A stretch of DNA of 64,000 bases from assembly GCF_002407605.1 (NCBI RefSeq), contig NZ_NXGV01000001.1, positions 186,643 to 250,642 of the forward strand. Direction: 5' to 3'. Both the position numbers and the translations under genes were made by a program. The notes beneath the pieces are model-generated. The model searched no databases. It was not told the origin of the DNA and was given only the letters and a program-made list of their open reading frames with translations. Below, one piece after another: positions 8,890-16,959 of the stretch; the first letter of the stretch is position 1; every line of letters starts with the position of its first letter. The DNA is from Marinobacter sp. ANT_B65. Lineage in GTDB: Bacteria; Pseudomonadota; Gammaproteobacteria; Pseudomonadales; Oleiphilaceae.

Positions 8890-9016
8890 ACTGCCAGCGT
8901 GAGAGGCCACAACGTTCTGCCAGTGCAGGCACAGCCAGCGGCTTATCCAGGTTGTGATGGACGTGGTCAAGCACCTGCTGAATTCTGGACAGCTGTAACC
9001 GCCGGTTACCCATCAT
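8876..9016 (-). pseudogene. AraC-family regulator, remnant of the 5' end
   Basis: Reading from ATG 9016 on the minus strand gives MMGNRRLQLSRIQQVLDHVH, then LAVPALAERCGLSRWQFNRIF. This is the first helix-turn-helix of an AraC/XylS-type DNA-binding domain placed at the N-terminus, as in MarA/Rob-type proteins. Similarity ends at the Ile-Phe codons (about 8876), exactly where the receptor remnant on the other strand also ends. The second helix-turn-helix and everything after it are gone. Confidence 0.68.
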
Positions 9017-9301
9017 TTAACCTCGTGTACTGCTGTTCAGAAATGTTCAGAGGCTGAACGCATATGGTGTAGCGACCAAGTGATCACCAATGGCATTGTA
9101 CGGTTTTCCTCCACTACAACAAAACGACTGGCTCCGCCGACTGCCCGAATCCGCTCTGGTTCATCTCATTGGCACAGAACCGTGCAGTATCTGTCTCAGT
9201 TTGGTGCGTTTCACTTCCTGGTTTAAGTGAATTCCGCAAACTGTCGGCTTTTCCTACAGGCTGTGCCCGCTATCAGCGCCCCCTGCCAAAAACTGAACTC
9301 T
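9017..9301. other. Gene-free stretch between the AraC remnant and the BMP gene
   Basis: No coding sequence is supported here. It holds the degenerate RutR-like site at 9072-9087. At 9171-9184 GCAC and GTGC are separated by 6 bases rather than the 7 expected of an NtrC site. The long open frame beginning at 9227 is an artificial upstream extension of the BMP gene. Confidence 0.5.
9072..9087. promoter_or_regulatory. Weak RutR-like operator candidate
   Basis: GCGACCAAGTGATCAC matches 10 of 14 fixed positions of the E. coli RutR consensus TTGACCA-NN-TGGTCAA. It is about 215 bp upstream of the sigma-54 element at 9302, farther than the other sites in the window, so I hold it weakly. Confidence 0.3.
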
Positions 9302-9317
9302 TGGCCAGCTTTTTGCA
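9302..9317 (+). promoter_or_regulatory. Sigma-54 -24/-12 promoter for the BMP gene
   Basis: TGGCCAGCTTTTTGCA has the invariant GG and GC separated by exactly 10 bases, with a perfect TTGCA at -12. Transcription would start near 9328, 55 bases before ATG 9383. It is almost identical to the element read leftward upstream of xdhA (21720-21735). Confidence 0.6.
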
Positions 9318-9382
9318 AAAGACCTTTTGAAGCATTTTCACTTCAGAAACTATCTGAGATGCAATCCGCAAGGAGAAGTTCG

Positions 9383-10450
9383 ATGACACTCAAGTCTGGT
9401 CTGGTGCTCGCTGCGATACTGACGCTGCCCACATCTGCTATGGCAGATGACCCTACGAAAGTTGGTTTTGTCTATGTTGGTCCTATCGGGGATCACGGCT
9501 GGAGTTATCAGCATGATCAGGGCCGCCTTGCTCTGGAGGATCATTTCGGTGAAAAAGTTGCAACCACCTATGTGGAAAATGTAAGTGAAGGCGCTGATGC
9601 TGAACGCACAATAAGGCGTCTTGCACAGGCAGGTAACGAGATCATCTTCACAACGTCTTTTGGTTTCATGAACCCCACTTTACGGGTCGCAAAAGAGTAT
9701 CCGGACATAACATTCCTGCATGCTACCGGGTACAAGAGAGACGAAAATCTGGGTACCTACCTGTCTGTTACCTATGAGGGCCGTTATGCAACAGGTGTGG
9801 CCGCAGGTCTGGCAACAGAGACAGATACCCTTGGCTATATTGCGTCTTTCCCGATTCCTGAAGTCATCCGTGATATCAATGCTGTGTATCTCGGTGCCAA
9901 GGAAGTGAACCCGGATATTGAGTTAAAAGTTATCTGGGTCAATACATGGTTTGATCCCGCTAAAGAGGCCGATGCTGCCAATGCTTTGATGGATCAGGGC
10001 GCAGACGTCATTGTTCAGCATACAGATAGCCCGGCTCCCCTGATTGCTGCCGACAAACGCGGAAAATGGGGCGTAGGTCAGGCCTCTGATATGCGCGGGT
10101 TTGGCGGAGACGCGCACCTGTTATCCGTTGTGAATAACTGGGGGCCTTATTACATCGAGACCGTGCAGTCTGTTATGGATGGTACCTGGGAGCCTGCAGA
10201 TTACTGGGGTGGAATGTCTGAGGGTACCGTTGAGGTTGTAGGATTGAGTGAACGTCTCTCTGCGGAGCAGCAGGAGAAGGTCAATTCGGTGATTGATGCC
10301 TTGACCAACGACGAGTTCCATCCATTTACCGGGCCGCTCAAAGATCAGTCGGGTGAGTTGCGTGTTCCTGCAGGCGTTTCCATGACGAATGAGGAACTGG
10401 CAGGTATGGACTGGTACGTGGAAGGGATGACTGCCACCTTGTCCAAATAA
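9383..10450 (+). CDS. BMP-family ABC transporter substrate-binding protein
   Basis: This periplasmic binding protein (355 residues) belongs to the BMP/Med/PnrA family, which captures nucleosides or nucleobases for ABC import. A signal peptide (MTLKSGLVLAAILTLPTSAMA) is followed by the typical KVGFVYVGPIGDHGWSYQHD. I chose ATG 9383 because AGGAGA sits 6 bases upstream; an ATG at 9359 and a longer frame from 9227 lack support. No ATPase or permease gene adjoins it. The ABC set at 21868-25418 lacks a binding protein, so the two probably work together. The protein is close in sequence to the binding protein at 56191-57252. Purines are the likely ligands, judging from neighbours. Confidence 0.88.
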   Translation: MTLKSGLVLAAILTLPTSAMADDPTKVGFVYVGPIGDHGWSYQHDQGRLALEDHFGEKVATTYVENVSEGADAERTIRRLAQAGNEIIFTTSFGFMNPTLRVAKEYPDITFLHATGYKRDENLGTYLSVTYEGRYATGVAAGLATETDTLGYIASFPIPEVIRDINAVYLGAKEVNPDIELKVIWVNTWFDPAKEADAANALMDQGADVIVQHTDSPAPLIAADKRGKWGVGQASDMRGFGGDAHLLSVVNNWGPYYIETVQSVMDGTWEPADYWGGMSEGTVEVVGLSERLSAEQQEKVNSVIDALTNDEFHPFTGPLKDQSGELRVPAGVSMTNEELAGMDWYVEGMTATLSK

Positions 10451-10475
10451 GGCTGGTTGTTAACGGGCTATCCGG

Positions 10476-10505
10476 GCCGGCGGGAGCGTATCCTGCCGGC
10501 TTTTT
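10476..10505. terminator. Intrinsic terminator after the BMP gene
   Basis: A 10-bp GC-rich stem (10476-10485 with 10491-10500, one G-U pair) and a 5-base loop are followed by TTTTT. It separates the BMP gene from the convergent amidohydrolase gene. Confidence 0.8.
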
Positions 10506-10517
10506 GCGTTTTGCTTG

Positions 10518-11894
10518 TCAGGCTTCGCGTAATAGCCGGGAAACACAGTCCTGAACGTTTCGGGTCAGTTCGGATTCATCCAGCCCATTTACCTGGCCTC
10601 CTGTTACTATCTGCCGCCCCTGCACGAAGCTGTCCCGCACGTGCACAGGTTCACCGCACATAAGTGGCGCCATCAGAGGGCTGTGGACACCAGCGAAACG
10701 GGGTTGGTCAATGTCATACAGAACCAGATCGGCGGCCTTGCCAACGTCCAGAGTGCCGGTGTCATGCAGCCCCAGCATCTGAGCGCCATTGCGGCTGCCC
10801 CATTTAAGTACCTGTTCCAGTGTGGTGGCCCTTGGCCCTTTCATCGCACGGTGGATCAGCCAGGCAAGGTTGAGTTCCTGGAGCATGGAGCCCGACTCTG
10901 CTGACGCCGAACCGTCCACACCCAGAGTTATCTGGATGCCCGCAGCCTCCATATCAATGGCCGGAGCTACGCCACTGCCCAGCCGACAGTTTGATGTAGG
11001 GCAGTGGGCAATGCCCGTACCTGTAGCTGCAAGACGTTTTATGGCATGGGGATCACTGTGTACCAGGTGGGCATACCAGACGTCAGGCCCCACCCATTCG
11101 CAGGATTCCGCGTAGTCGATGGCACTCATTCCGTATTTGCTCTGGGCCTGGTTTTCGTCAAAGCTCACCTCGAGCAGATGGGAGTGCATTTTCAGATCGT
11201 TTTCCCTGGCCCACCGGGCCTGGGCTTTAAGCCCTTCCGGCGAGCTTGAATGAATCAGGCTGGTAGGAGCGACCACCAGTTTCTTCATGGCGTCAGGGCT
11301 GGTCTGATGGTGCTTCTTCCGAGTGGCATCAAGGCGGTCAATGATCTGCTCTATGCTTTCCGGTGCAACCCCGTGCTCGATCATGCCTTCATGAGACCCT
11401 GCCTCTGTCGCGCTGCCGCGGCAGAGAACCATACGAATTCCCAGTTCCTCTGCGGCCTGCCAGACCGCCTCTTCAAGCTCGGGGCTGGTGGTGCTGTGGT
11501 ACAGATAATGGTGGTCAGCACAGGTTGTGGCGCCGGACCGGATCAGCTCATACAGGCCGAGGCGTGCAGCGTGATACATCATGTCGGGCGTTACCTTTGG
11601 CCAATAACGAAACGGCACGCTGCTCAGCCATTCGCCCAGGTTGTGGTTGAGCCCTTCCGGGACACCTTTCATGATGGATTGGGCAAGGTGGTGGTGAGTG
11701 TTGACCAGGCCTGGCCATATGACGCAGCCGGAAGCATCAACAAGGGTTTCCGGGCTCTCCGGCGTCGGGGCCAGATTGAGCCCCATTTCGACAATGTAGC
11801 CGTCGCGAATACGTATATCCCGGGCGTCCGGGGCTGTGTCGGACGCTATGGCTTTGGCGTTCTGAATCAGATAGTTCAATGGTTGCTCCTTCAT
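10518..11894 (-). CDS. Amidohydrolase, 8-oxoguanine deaminase / AtzB-like
   Basis: This is a metal-dependent deaminase of the amidohydrolase superfamily, 458 residues. It shows the N-terminal metal motif GLVNTHHHLAQS, then MHSHLLEV, the AHLVH histidine, and GVDGSASAESGSML, which is typical of 8-oxoguanine deaminase and the AtzB branch. The likely reaction is hydrolytic deamination of 8-oxoguanine or a related aminopurine, giving urate-level products for the purine pathway. I chose ATG 11894: the longer frame from 12002 would have to translate through the sigma-54 element at 11986-12001. A paralogue lies at 62966-64000. The exact substrate is inferred. Confidence 0.8.
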   Translation of the reverse strand: MKEQPLNYLIQNAKAIASDTAPDARDIRIRDGYIVEMGLNLAPTPESPETLVDASGCVIWPGLVNTHHHLAQSIMKGVPEGLNHNLGEWLSSVPFRYWPKVTPDMMYHAARLGLYELIRSGATTCADHHYLYHSTTSPELEEAVWQAAEELGIRMVLCRGSATEAGSHEGMIEHGVAPESIEQIIDRLDATRKKHHQTSPDAMKKLVVAPTSLIHSSSPEGLKAQARWARENDLKMHSHLLEVSFDENQAQSKYGMSAIDYAESCEWVGPDVWYAHLVHSDPHAIKRLAATGTGIAHCPTSNCRLGSGVAPAIDMEAAGIQITLGVDGSASAESGSMLQELNLAWLIHRAMKGPRATTLEQVLKWGSRNGAQMLGLHDTGTLDVGKAADLVLYDIDQPRFAGVHSPLMAPLMCGEPVHVRDSFVQGRQIVTGGQVNGLDESELTRNVQDCVSRLLREA

Positions 11895-11985
11895 GTTACC
11901 AAGAGCAATGTCCCGAGGCTGGCGCTTGTCTGCAGCGCCTCTGACAGCTTCTACTCTTTTGCTGGGTGTTTGGCTCTGATTCGGA

Positions 11986-12001
11986 TGCAAGAACTCTTCC
12001 A
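11986..12001 (-). promoter_or_regulatory. Sigma-54 -24/-12 promoter for the amidohydrolase gene
   Basis: Minus strand TGGAAGAGTTCTTGCA has the required GG-N10-GC spacing and a perfect TTGCA. Transcription would start near 11975, about 80 bases before ATG 11894. A RutR-like palindrome begins 5 bases upstream of it. Confidence 0.5.
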
Positions 12002-12005
12002 TTTA

Positions 12006-12021
12006 TTGACCGTATGGTCAG
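12006..12021. promoter_or_regulatory. RutR-like operator
   Basis: TTGACCGTATGGTCAG matches 12 of 14 fixed positions of the RutR consensus (TTGACCA-NN-TGGTCAA) and is close to a perfect inverted repeat. It lies directly upstream of the sigma-54 element of the amidohydrolase gene. Confidence 0.6.
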
Positions 12022-12427
12022 GGCAATGGTTCTGGCCAGGCAAACTGTGTTGGAGGGTGCTGTATTGGGGCAGAAATCCGGGGCTTGCCCTTAATTGGTT
12101 CGTTTTGATGTTCAGTAGGAGGCGGGTTATCTGCCGGGTTGGCGGTGCGAGGGAAGTTATGGGGGGAGTTTTAAAGTAAGTATGCTGGCATGGATCCTGC
12201 TGCATTTCCGGAGTTAAGGCAGGCTGCAGATTGATAGCCTGCCACTCTGAGTAGAAGCTGTCAGGGATCCTCTGTAAAAGGGGTTTCGGGTCATTGCTCA
12301 GTCGCTGATCGGATGCGCAACAGGCGTGATTGGCGGCGACGGCTATGAGTTTGCCTGACCGCCCGGTTTTCACACCAGTTTGCCTCCGGACACTGTTTAT
12401 CTTCTGATGTTATGCCCGGGAGGCTCA
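12022..12427. other. Divergent intergenic region
   Basis: The region separates the leftward amidohydrolase gene from the rightward dioxygenase gene. I see no gene in it. It contains the candidate sigma-54 element at 12186 and the dioxygenase ribosome site GGGAGG at 12418-12423. Confidence 0.5.
12186..12201 (+). promoter_or_regulatory. Candidate sigma-54 promoter for the dioxygenase gene
   Basis: TGGCATGGATCCTGCT has correct GG-N10-GC spacing and differs by one base from the element before the formamidase gene (61856-61871). The start codon is 227 bases downstream, a long leader, so confidence is modest. Confidence 0.4.
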
Positions 12428-13465
12428 ATGACTAATCCTCAAGAAAAATACGCACTCAAAGAACTGAACCTGGAAACTACCTTCGGTGGTATGGGGAAGG
12501 AAATTGAGTGTGACGTCCCCGTAATTGACCTGACTGACTTCGAACTGCGCCGGGAAGAAATTACCGATCAATTGTGGCAGGCCGCTACGGAAGTCGGTTT
12601 TTTCCAGCTGTCAGGACATGGTCTGGATCTGGCGTTGATAAAGCAGGCCTTCGGCCTGTCTGAACAATTTTTCGCGTTACCTGAGCCAGAGAAACAGCGC
12701 TACCCACTCAAAAAGGGCCTCAACTCTGGCTGGGAGTTCAGGTCACAGGTGCGGCCTTCAACCGGTACGGCCGATGACAAGGAATCCTTCCAGATTACTC
12801 TGCCGCACATGGATGATCTCTGGCCAAACCAGACTGTGGTGCCGGAGTTTCAGAGGGTCATGCTGGATTTTGAACACAATGCCTGGCAACTGGGTATGAA
12901 GGTCTTGTCGTGTTTTGCCGAGAGGCTGGGTTTCGAACGGGAGTTCTTCACCCATGCCCATGACCGGAGCTCGGCAGAGTATCAGAGCACGCTGCGTCTT
13001 TTGCATTACCTGCCATTGGCTGAAGACTCAACTCTGGATGCATCGATCTGGCGGGCGGGGGCGCATACCGATTTTGACTGCCTTACCATGGTCTTTCAGC
13101 AGGAGAATCAGGGCGGTTTGCAGGTAAGCCCGGGTAAGAACGCAGAAGATAAAGGCGATGAGCGTGAATGGTTCACTGTTACTCCGAAGGAAGAGCGCAT
13201 AACCTGTAATATCGGCGACATGCTCATGCGCTGGAGTGATGACCGTCTGAAATCCACCCTGCACAGAGTGCGGATGCCGAAGCCGGGTGACTATAATGGT
13301 CCCCGCTACAGCATGGCGTTCTTCTGCCAGGCCAACAAGGACAAGATCATCCAGGGCCCGGAGAAGAAGTATCCCCCGATTTCAGCCCGTGATTACCTCT
13401 TGCAGCGTATTCAGGCCAACTTCGATGCGGCGGAGAAAACAGCCAAAGCGATGAAGCAGCAATAA
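12428..13465 (+). CDS. 2-oxoglutarate/Fe(II) dioxygenase, isopenicillin N synthase-like (copy 1)
   Basis: This 345-residue enzyme belongs to the IPNS-like non-heme iron dioxygenases. The iron ligands are H213 and D215 (AGAHTDFD) and H279 (STLHRVR); R293-Y-S295 binds 2-oxoglutarate. An N-terminal DIOX_N part has VPVIDL and GFFQLSGHG. ATG 12428 follows GGGAGG by 4 bases. The setting between purine genes suggests oxidation of a nucleobase, nucleoside or methylated derivative; thymine 7-hydroxylase of fungi belongs to the same superfamily. Two paralogues lie at 39178-40128 and 46032-47042, each beside other nucleobase genes. Substrate is inferred. Confidence 0.85.
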   Translation: MTNPQEKYALKELNLETTFGGMGKEIECDVPVIDLTDFELRREEITDQLWQAATEVGFFQLSGHGLDLALIKQAFGLSEQFFALPEPEKQRYPLKKGLNSGWEFRSQVRPSTGTADDKESFQITLPHMDDLWPNQTVVPEFQRVMLDFEHNAWQLGMKVLSCFAERLGFEREFFTHAHDRSSAEYQSTLRLLHYLPLAEDSTLDASIWRAGAHTDFDCLTMVFQQENQGGLQVSPGKNAEDKGDEREWFTVTPKEERITCNIGDMLMRWSDDRLKSTLHRVRMPKPGDYNGPRYSMAFFCQANKDKIIQGPEKKYPPISARDYLLQRIQANFDAAEKTAKAMKQQ

Positions 13466-13488
13466 CCATGAAGTAAAACCATTATCCT

Positions 13489-13512
13489 AGGCCTCCTGTT
13501 GGAGGCCTTTTT
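13489..13512. terminator. Bidirectional terminator
   Basis: AGGCCTCC (13489-13496) pairs perfectly with GGAGGCCT (13501-13508) around a 4-base loop, followed by a T-run. It lies between the convergent dioxygenase and puuD genes. Confidence 0.85.
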
Positions 13513-13523
13513 ATTTTGCCTGT

Positions 13524-14726
13524 TTACTCCGGCTTGTTGCTCATCAGCCATTGTCCAAGTTGCTGGCGCTCCTCGTCGGTCATACCGGTAACATTGCCCA
13601 GGGGCATGTAATGGGAGTCAACGGCCACTTGCCGAACCTTGCCTGCGTGATTAGCCAGCAGTGACAGTTCATCAAACATAATACCTGCTGGCGGCGACTG
13701 GAATGCCGGATGGCTGGGGGCACTGGAATGGCAGGCCACACAGTGAGTGCTTATGATTGCACTGGCGGTTTCGTCGCTTACAGCCTGACCATCGGCAGTT
13801 TCTGATGTGACCGGAGCAGGGGCGATAGCCCAGATCAGAGTGGCGGTGAGAAAGGCAGCAACAACCAGTATCCATGGCTGGTTGATGTCTCTGTGTCGCA
13901 AATTGAAATAATGCCGGGCAAAAGCGGCAATAAATCCAATCGAGGCAAGAACGGCCCAGCCGTAGGAGTGTCCATACAGTAAAGGGTAGTGGTTGCTGAT
14001 CATGATCAGCAAAACCGGCAGGGTGAGGTAGTTGTTGTGAGTGGACCGCAGCTTGGCAAGCATAGCCAGGCGGGCCACACGAGCACCCGGATCGCCACCT
14101 TTCTCGATGGCATTTACCAGCGCCCGCTGGGAGGGAACAATCCCCAGGAAGACATTGGCCACCATGATGGTTCCTATTATGGCGCCCACATGAATGTAAG
14201 CACCCCTCCCGGTGAACACCTGGAACAGGCCCCAGTCTGCCAGTACCAGAATGGCGAACAGTATCAGGCCGAAGGCCTTGCCGTTGTCTGCCAGCGGGCT
14301 GCGAATCAGCGCTTCGTATATGGCCAGCACGACAGCGATGGTGCCCAGGCCAATGGCTATGGCGGTGCCGATACTGATGTCTGCTTTCGATGGATCTATC
14401 AGGTAACCGGGTGAACCCATGTAGTAGACAACAAACAGCAGAGACAAGCCGCTTAACAGTGTCGCGTAAGCCTCCCATTTGAACCAGTGGAGTTCCTTGG
14501 GCATTTCCCTGGGACTGAGCTCGTACTTGGCGATTTCATAGATGCCACCACCATGGATGGCCCAAAGGTCACCCTTGATGCCTTCCTGCTTTTTCCATTC
14601 CGGAGGTTCCCGAAGGTGGTTATCCAGCCAGACAAAGTAGAATGAGGCACCGATCCAGGCGACTCCGGCAATAACATGAAACCAGCGAACGAGAAGGGAT
14701 AGCCATTCGCTCAGATATGCTTCCAT
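13524..14726 (-). CDS. puuD: Membrane urate hydroxylase PuuD with C-terminal cytochrome c
   Basis: PuuD oxidises urate to 5-hydroxyisourate and passes electrons to the respiratory chain instead of oxygen. The 400-residue protein has about eight membrane helices, starting with WLSLLVRWFHVIAGVAWIGA, and a C-terminal cytochrome c domain with C329-V-A-C332-H333 as heme site and M374 (YMPLGN) as likely sixth ligand. The heme domain places the C-terminus in the periplasm. It is the last gene of the xdhABC-uraD-uraH-guaD-puuD operon, 3 bases after guaD. No soluble uricase is seen in the window, so PuuD is the urate-oxidising enzyme here. Confidence 0.9.
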   Translation of the reverse strand: MEAYLSEWLSLLVRWFHVIAGVAWIGASFYFVWLDNHLREPPEWKKQEGIKGDLWAIHGGGIYEIAKYELSPREMPKELHWFKWEAYATLLSGLSLLFVVYYMGSPGYLIDPSKADISIGTAIAIGLGTIAVVLAIYEALIRSPLADNGKAFGLILFAILVLADWGLFQVFTGRGAYIHVGAIIGTIMVANVFLGIVPSQRALVNAIEKGGDPGARVARLAMLAKLRSTHNNYLTLPVLLIMISNHYPLLYGHSYGWAVLASIGFIAAFARHYFNLRHRDINQPWILVVAAFLTATLIWAIAPAPVTSETADGQAVSDETASAIISTHCVACHSSAPSHPAFQSPPAGIMFDELSLLANHAGKVRQVAVDSHYMPLGNVTGMTDEERQQLGQWLMSNKPE

Positions 14727-14729
14727 GGG

Positions 14730-16118
14730 TCAGGCTCCTTGCGTGTGAGAATGGGTGGGCGAAGTTCCGGATTGAGGCAGCGCGGGCCGCAGGTATCGCA
14801 CCTGACCGGCCACAACCGTTGCGGCGATGGCGCGGTCATCCCCGAGGATCATCAGGTTGAAAAGTGTTTCCGAAAGGTTGTTGATGTAGGGCTCCTTCAT
14901 GGCAAGCATCGGCGAGGCGTGATGATCTAGCACGACAAAATCGGCGATTTTTCCCGGCTCGAAGTTGCCACTATCTTCATCCCGGTGCAGTACCCGGGCG
15001 TTACCAAGAGTGGCCAGGTAAAACGCCTGCCAGGGCGTCATGGTTTGCCCGCGCAGGCGGCAGACCTTGTAGGCTTCGGCCATGGTGGCGAGCATAGAAA
15101 GGCTGGTGCCGCCGCCGACATCCGAGGCGAGACCTACGGCCACGCCCGCATCGCGGGCTGCGCGGAAATCAAACAGGCCGCTACCAAGAAAGGTGTTGGA
15201 TGTGGGGCAGAAGGCAACCCTGCTGCCTGTGTCTGCAAGTCGCTGGCGGTCCTCATCATTGATGTGGATGCCGTGGGCCAGCACGGTATGATCTCCGAGC
15301 AGACCATAATGATCGTAGATGTCGAGGTAGCTTGTGCGCTCGGGGAAGAGTTCGCCGACCCATTTGATCTCCCCGGTGTTTTCGGCCCAATGGGTCTGAA
15401 CCATGGCATCCGGGTACTCTTCAGCCAGCTGTCCTGCGAGAGCTAACTGCTCCGGCGTGGAGGTGGCGGCAAAGCGGGGCGTAATGGCGTAACGCTGGCG
15501 GCCACGGCGGTGCCACTTTTTCAGCAATGCCAGGCTGTCAGTGTAGCTCCCGGAGGTGGTGTCTTTGAGATTCGCCGGTGCGTACCTGTCCATCATTACC
15601 TTGCCGGCGGTCAGCCCCATGCCGCGTTCTTCGGCGGCCTCGAACAAAGCGTCCACCGATTCCGGGTGTGAAGTGCAGAACACCAGTGCCGATGTAGTGC
15701 CGTGACACAACAGCAGATCGGCAAACCGGCGGGCTTCGACTCCGGCCCAGTCGACATCGCTGAAACGCGCCTCGTGGGGAAAGGTGTAGGTTTCCAGCCA
15801 GTCGAGCAGTTGTGTGCCGTAGCTGGCCATAACGCCGAGTTGTGGCATATGGACGTGTGTGTCGATGAAACCGGGAACAATCAGGCCATCCGGCCAGCAG
15901 GTAACCTGAGTGGTGGCGGCCAACCGTGGGAGCCATTCGCTGGCTGTGCCTGCGGCAAGCACCTTGCCCTGATGCAGAACAAGCAGGCCGTCCTCAAAAT
16001 ACGCCACGCTGTTCGGCCTGGGTTCAGGATCATTGCCGGGATCATCCAGGAAATGCAGCAGGGTTCCACGATGCGCTTCGCAGCCATGGGGCAGTGTTGT
16101 GTCGGAGAATGTGCTCAT
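14730..16118 (-). CDS. guaD: Guanine deaminase GuaD
   Basis: Guanine deaminase converts guanine to xanthine and ammonia. The 462-residue protein has the amidohydrolase metal motif FIDTHVHMPQLG, the guanine-deaminase-specific LLDWLETYTFPHEARF, then QTHWAEN, AHGIHI and SDVGGGTSLSML. The ATG at 16118 overlaps the uraH stop by one base, which decides the start. It feeds xanthine dehydrogenase, encoded upstream in the same operon. Length and motifs are normal for the family. Confidence 0.93.
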   Translation of the reverse strand: MSTFSDTTLPHGCEAHRGTLLHFLDDPGNDPEPRPNSVAYFEDGLLVLHQGKVLAAGTASEWLPRLAATTQVTCWPDGLIVPGFIDTHVHMPQLGVMASYGTQLLDWLETYTFPHEARFSDVDWAGVEARRFADLLLCHGTTSALVFCTSHPESVDALFEAAEERGMGLTAGKVMMDRYAPANLKDTTSGSYTDSLALLKKWHRRGRQRYAITPRFAATSTPEQLALAGQLAEEYPDAMVQTHWAENTGEIKWVGELFPERTSYLDIYDHYGLLGDHTVLAHGIHINDEDRQRLADTGSRVAFCPTSNTFLGSGLFDFRAARDAGVAVGLASDVGGGTSLSMLATMAEAYKVCRLRGQTMTPWQAFYLATLGNARVLHRDEDSGNFEPGKIADFVVLDHHASPMLAMKEPYINNLSETLFNLMILGDDRAIAATVVAGQVRYLRPALPQSGTSPTHSHTQGA

Positions 16119-16462
16119 CAGCTTCCCCGGTAGGTTGAGAAGCCCCACTGGTTCAGCAGTAGTGGGACGTGGTAGTGGGTGTCCGGGTCACTGACCTGGA
16201 AATCCAGGCAGACCTCGGGGAAGAAGGTGTCCAGGCCACGGGACTGATACCACTCGCCGGTGGCGAACCGGAGCCGGTAATGGCCGGTTGCGATGGGAGT
16301 GTCGAACCAGCTCATCACGCGTCCGTCACCGTCGGTAGTGCCCTGGGCGACGGGAGTCTCGTTCTGGCCATTGATCCGGTACAGTGCAACGTTCACCCCG
16401 GCTGCAGGAGTCCCACTCCCCAGGTCCAGAATGTGCGTAGTCACGGGGCTCTTCTGGCTCAT
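16118..16462 (-). CDS. uraH: 5-hydroxyisourate hydrolase (transthyretin-like)
   Basis: This enzyme opens 5-hydroxyisourate, the PuuD product, to OHCU. The 114-residue length is exactly that of the transthyretin-like hydrolases. It has H10 in TTHILDLGSGTPA, the GDGRV segment, and the C-terminal YRGS that distinguishes the hydrolase from true transthyretin. No signal peptide is seen, so it is cytoplasmic. ATG 16462 overlaps the uraD stop (ATGA); a longer frame upstream lies inside uraD and is not real. Confidence 0.94.
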   Translation of the reverse strand: MSQKSPVTTHILDLGSGTPAAGVNVALYRINGQNETPVAQGTTDGDGRVMSWFDTPIATGHYRLRFATGEWYQSRGLDTFFPEVCLDFQVSDPDTHYHVPLLLNQWGFSTYRGS

Positions 16463-16959
16463 AGCAGTTTCTCCAGTCGTAGTTCGGTGATTTTTGCCTG
16501 TTCGGCGGCGGCGGTGGCTATTTCCTGGGCCCGGGTCTGAGTCAGGCGAGCTTCCAGAAGCTCCAGCATTTCCCCGGCGGATTTGCCGGTCGCGCACACA
16601 ATGAAGATAAAGCCGAATTTCTCCTGATAGGCGTCGTTGCCGGCCTTCAGGCGCTGCAGAATGTCCTCCGGGGCCTGGCGGGCACCTGCCTGTTCACCGC
16701 TGGCCATTGCCCGGGTGCTGGCGTATTTCGCTCGCAGACTGTCGATATCGCCTATTTTCGGGTGTGCGCTGAAGGCCTGAAGCCAGTCCTGTTCTGTCAG
16801 CTTTGGCCACAGGTCACGGCTTTGAGTGATCAGGGCACTTTTGTCACGATAGGGTAGGCCTTCCAGCATGCCCTCCACCCAGGTTTCAGCGGCACAACAG
16901 TTTCGCAGCTGGGCTTCTGCTTCATCCCGGGGCAGGGTATTGAGTGTTTCTGCGGTCAT
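16459..16959 (-). CDS. uraD: OHCU decarboxylase UraD
   Basis: UraD decarboxylates 2-oxo-4-hydroxy-4-carboxy-5-ureidoimidazoline to S-allantoin. The 166-residue protein shows AHPKIGD with the catalytic H66, the following ASTRAMASGEQAGA loop and FGFIFIVCATGKSAGEML, all family landmarks. It overlaps xdhC upstream and uraH downstream by four bases each, so the three are translationally coupled. With PuuD and UraH it completes the stereospecific urate-to-allantoin route. Confidence 0.94.
   Translation of the reverse strand: MTAETLNTLPRDEAEAQLRNCCAAETWVEGMLEGLPYRDKSALITQSRDLWPKLTEQDWLQAFSAHPKIGDIDSLRAKYASTRAMASGEQAGARQAPEDILQRLKAGNDAYQEKFGFIFIVCATGKSAGEMLELLEARLTQTRAQEIATAAAEQAKITELRLEKLL

Noticed and set aside
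9171..9184. GCAC-N6-GTGC resembling an NtrC site, and TGGCAC followed by GTGCA resembling a sigma-54 promoter
   Set aside because: Both have spacing off by one base from the strict requirement (N7 for NtrC; GG-N10-GC for sigma-54). The element at 9302 is better.
11250..12179. 309-codon plus-strand open frame across the 10518-11894 amidohydrolase
   Set aside because: Antisense shadow, and its end runs through the promoter/operator region; composition unlike a protein.
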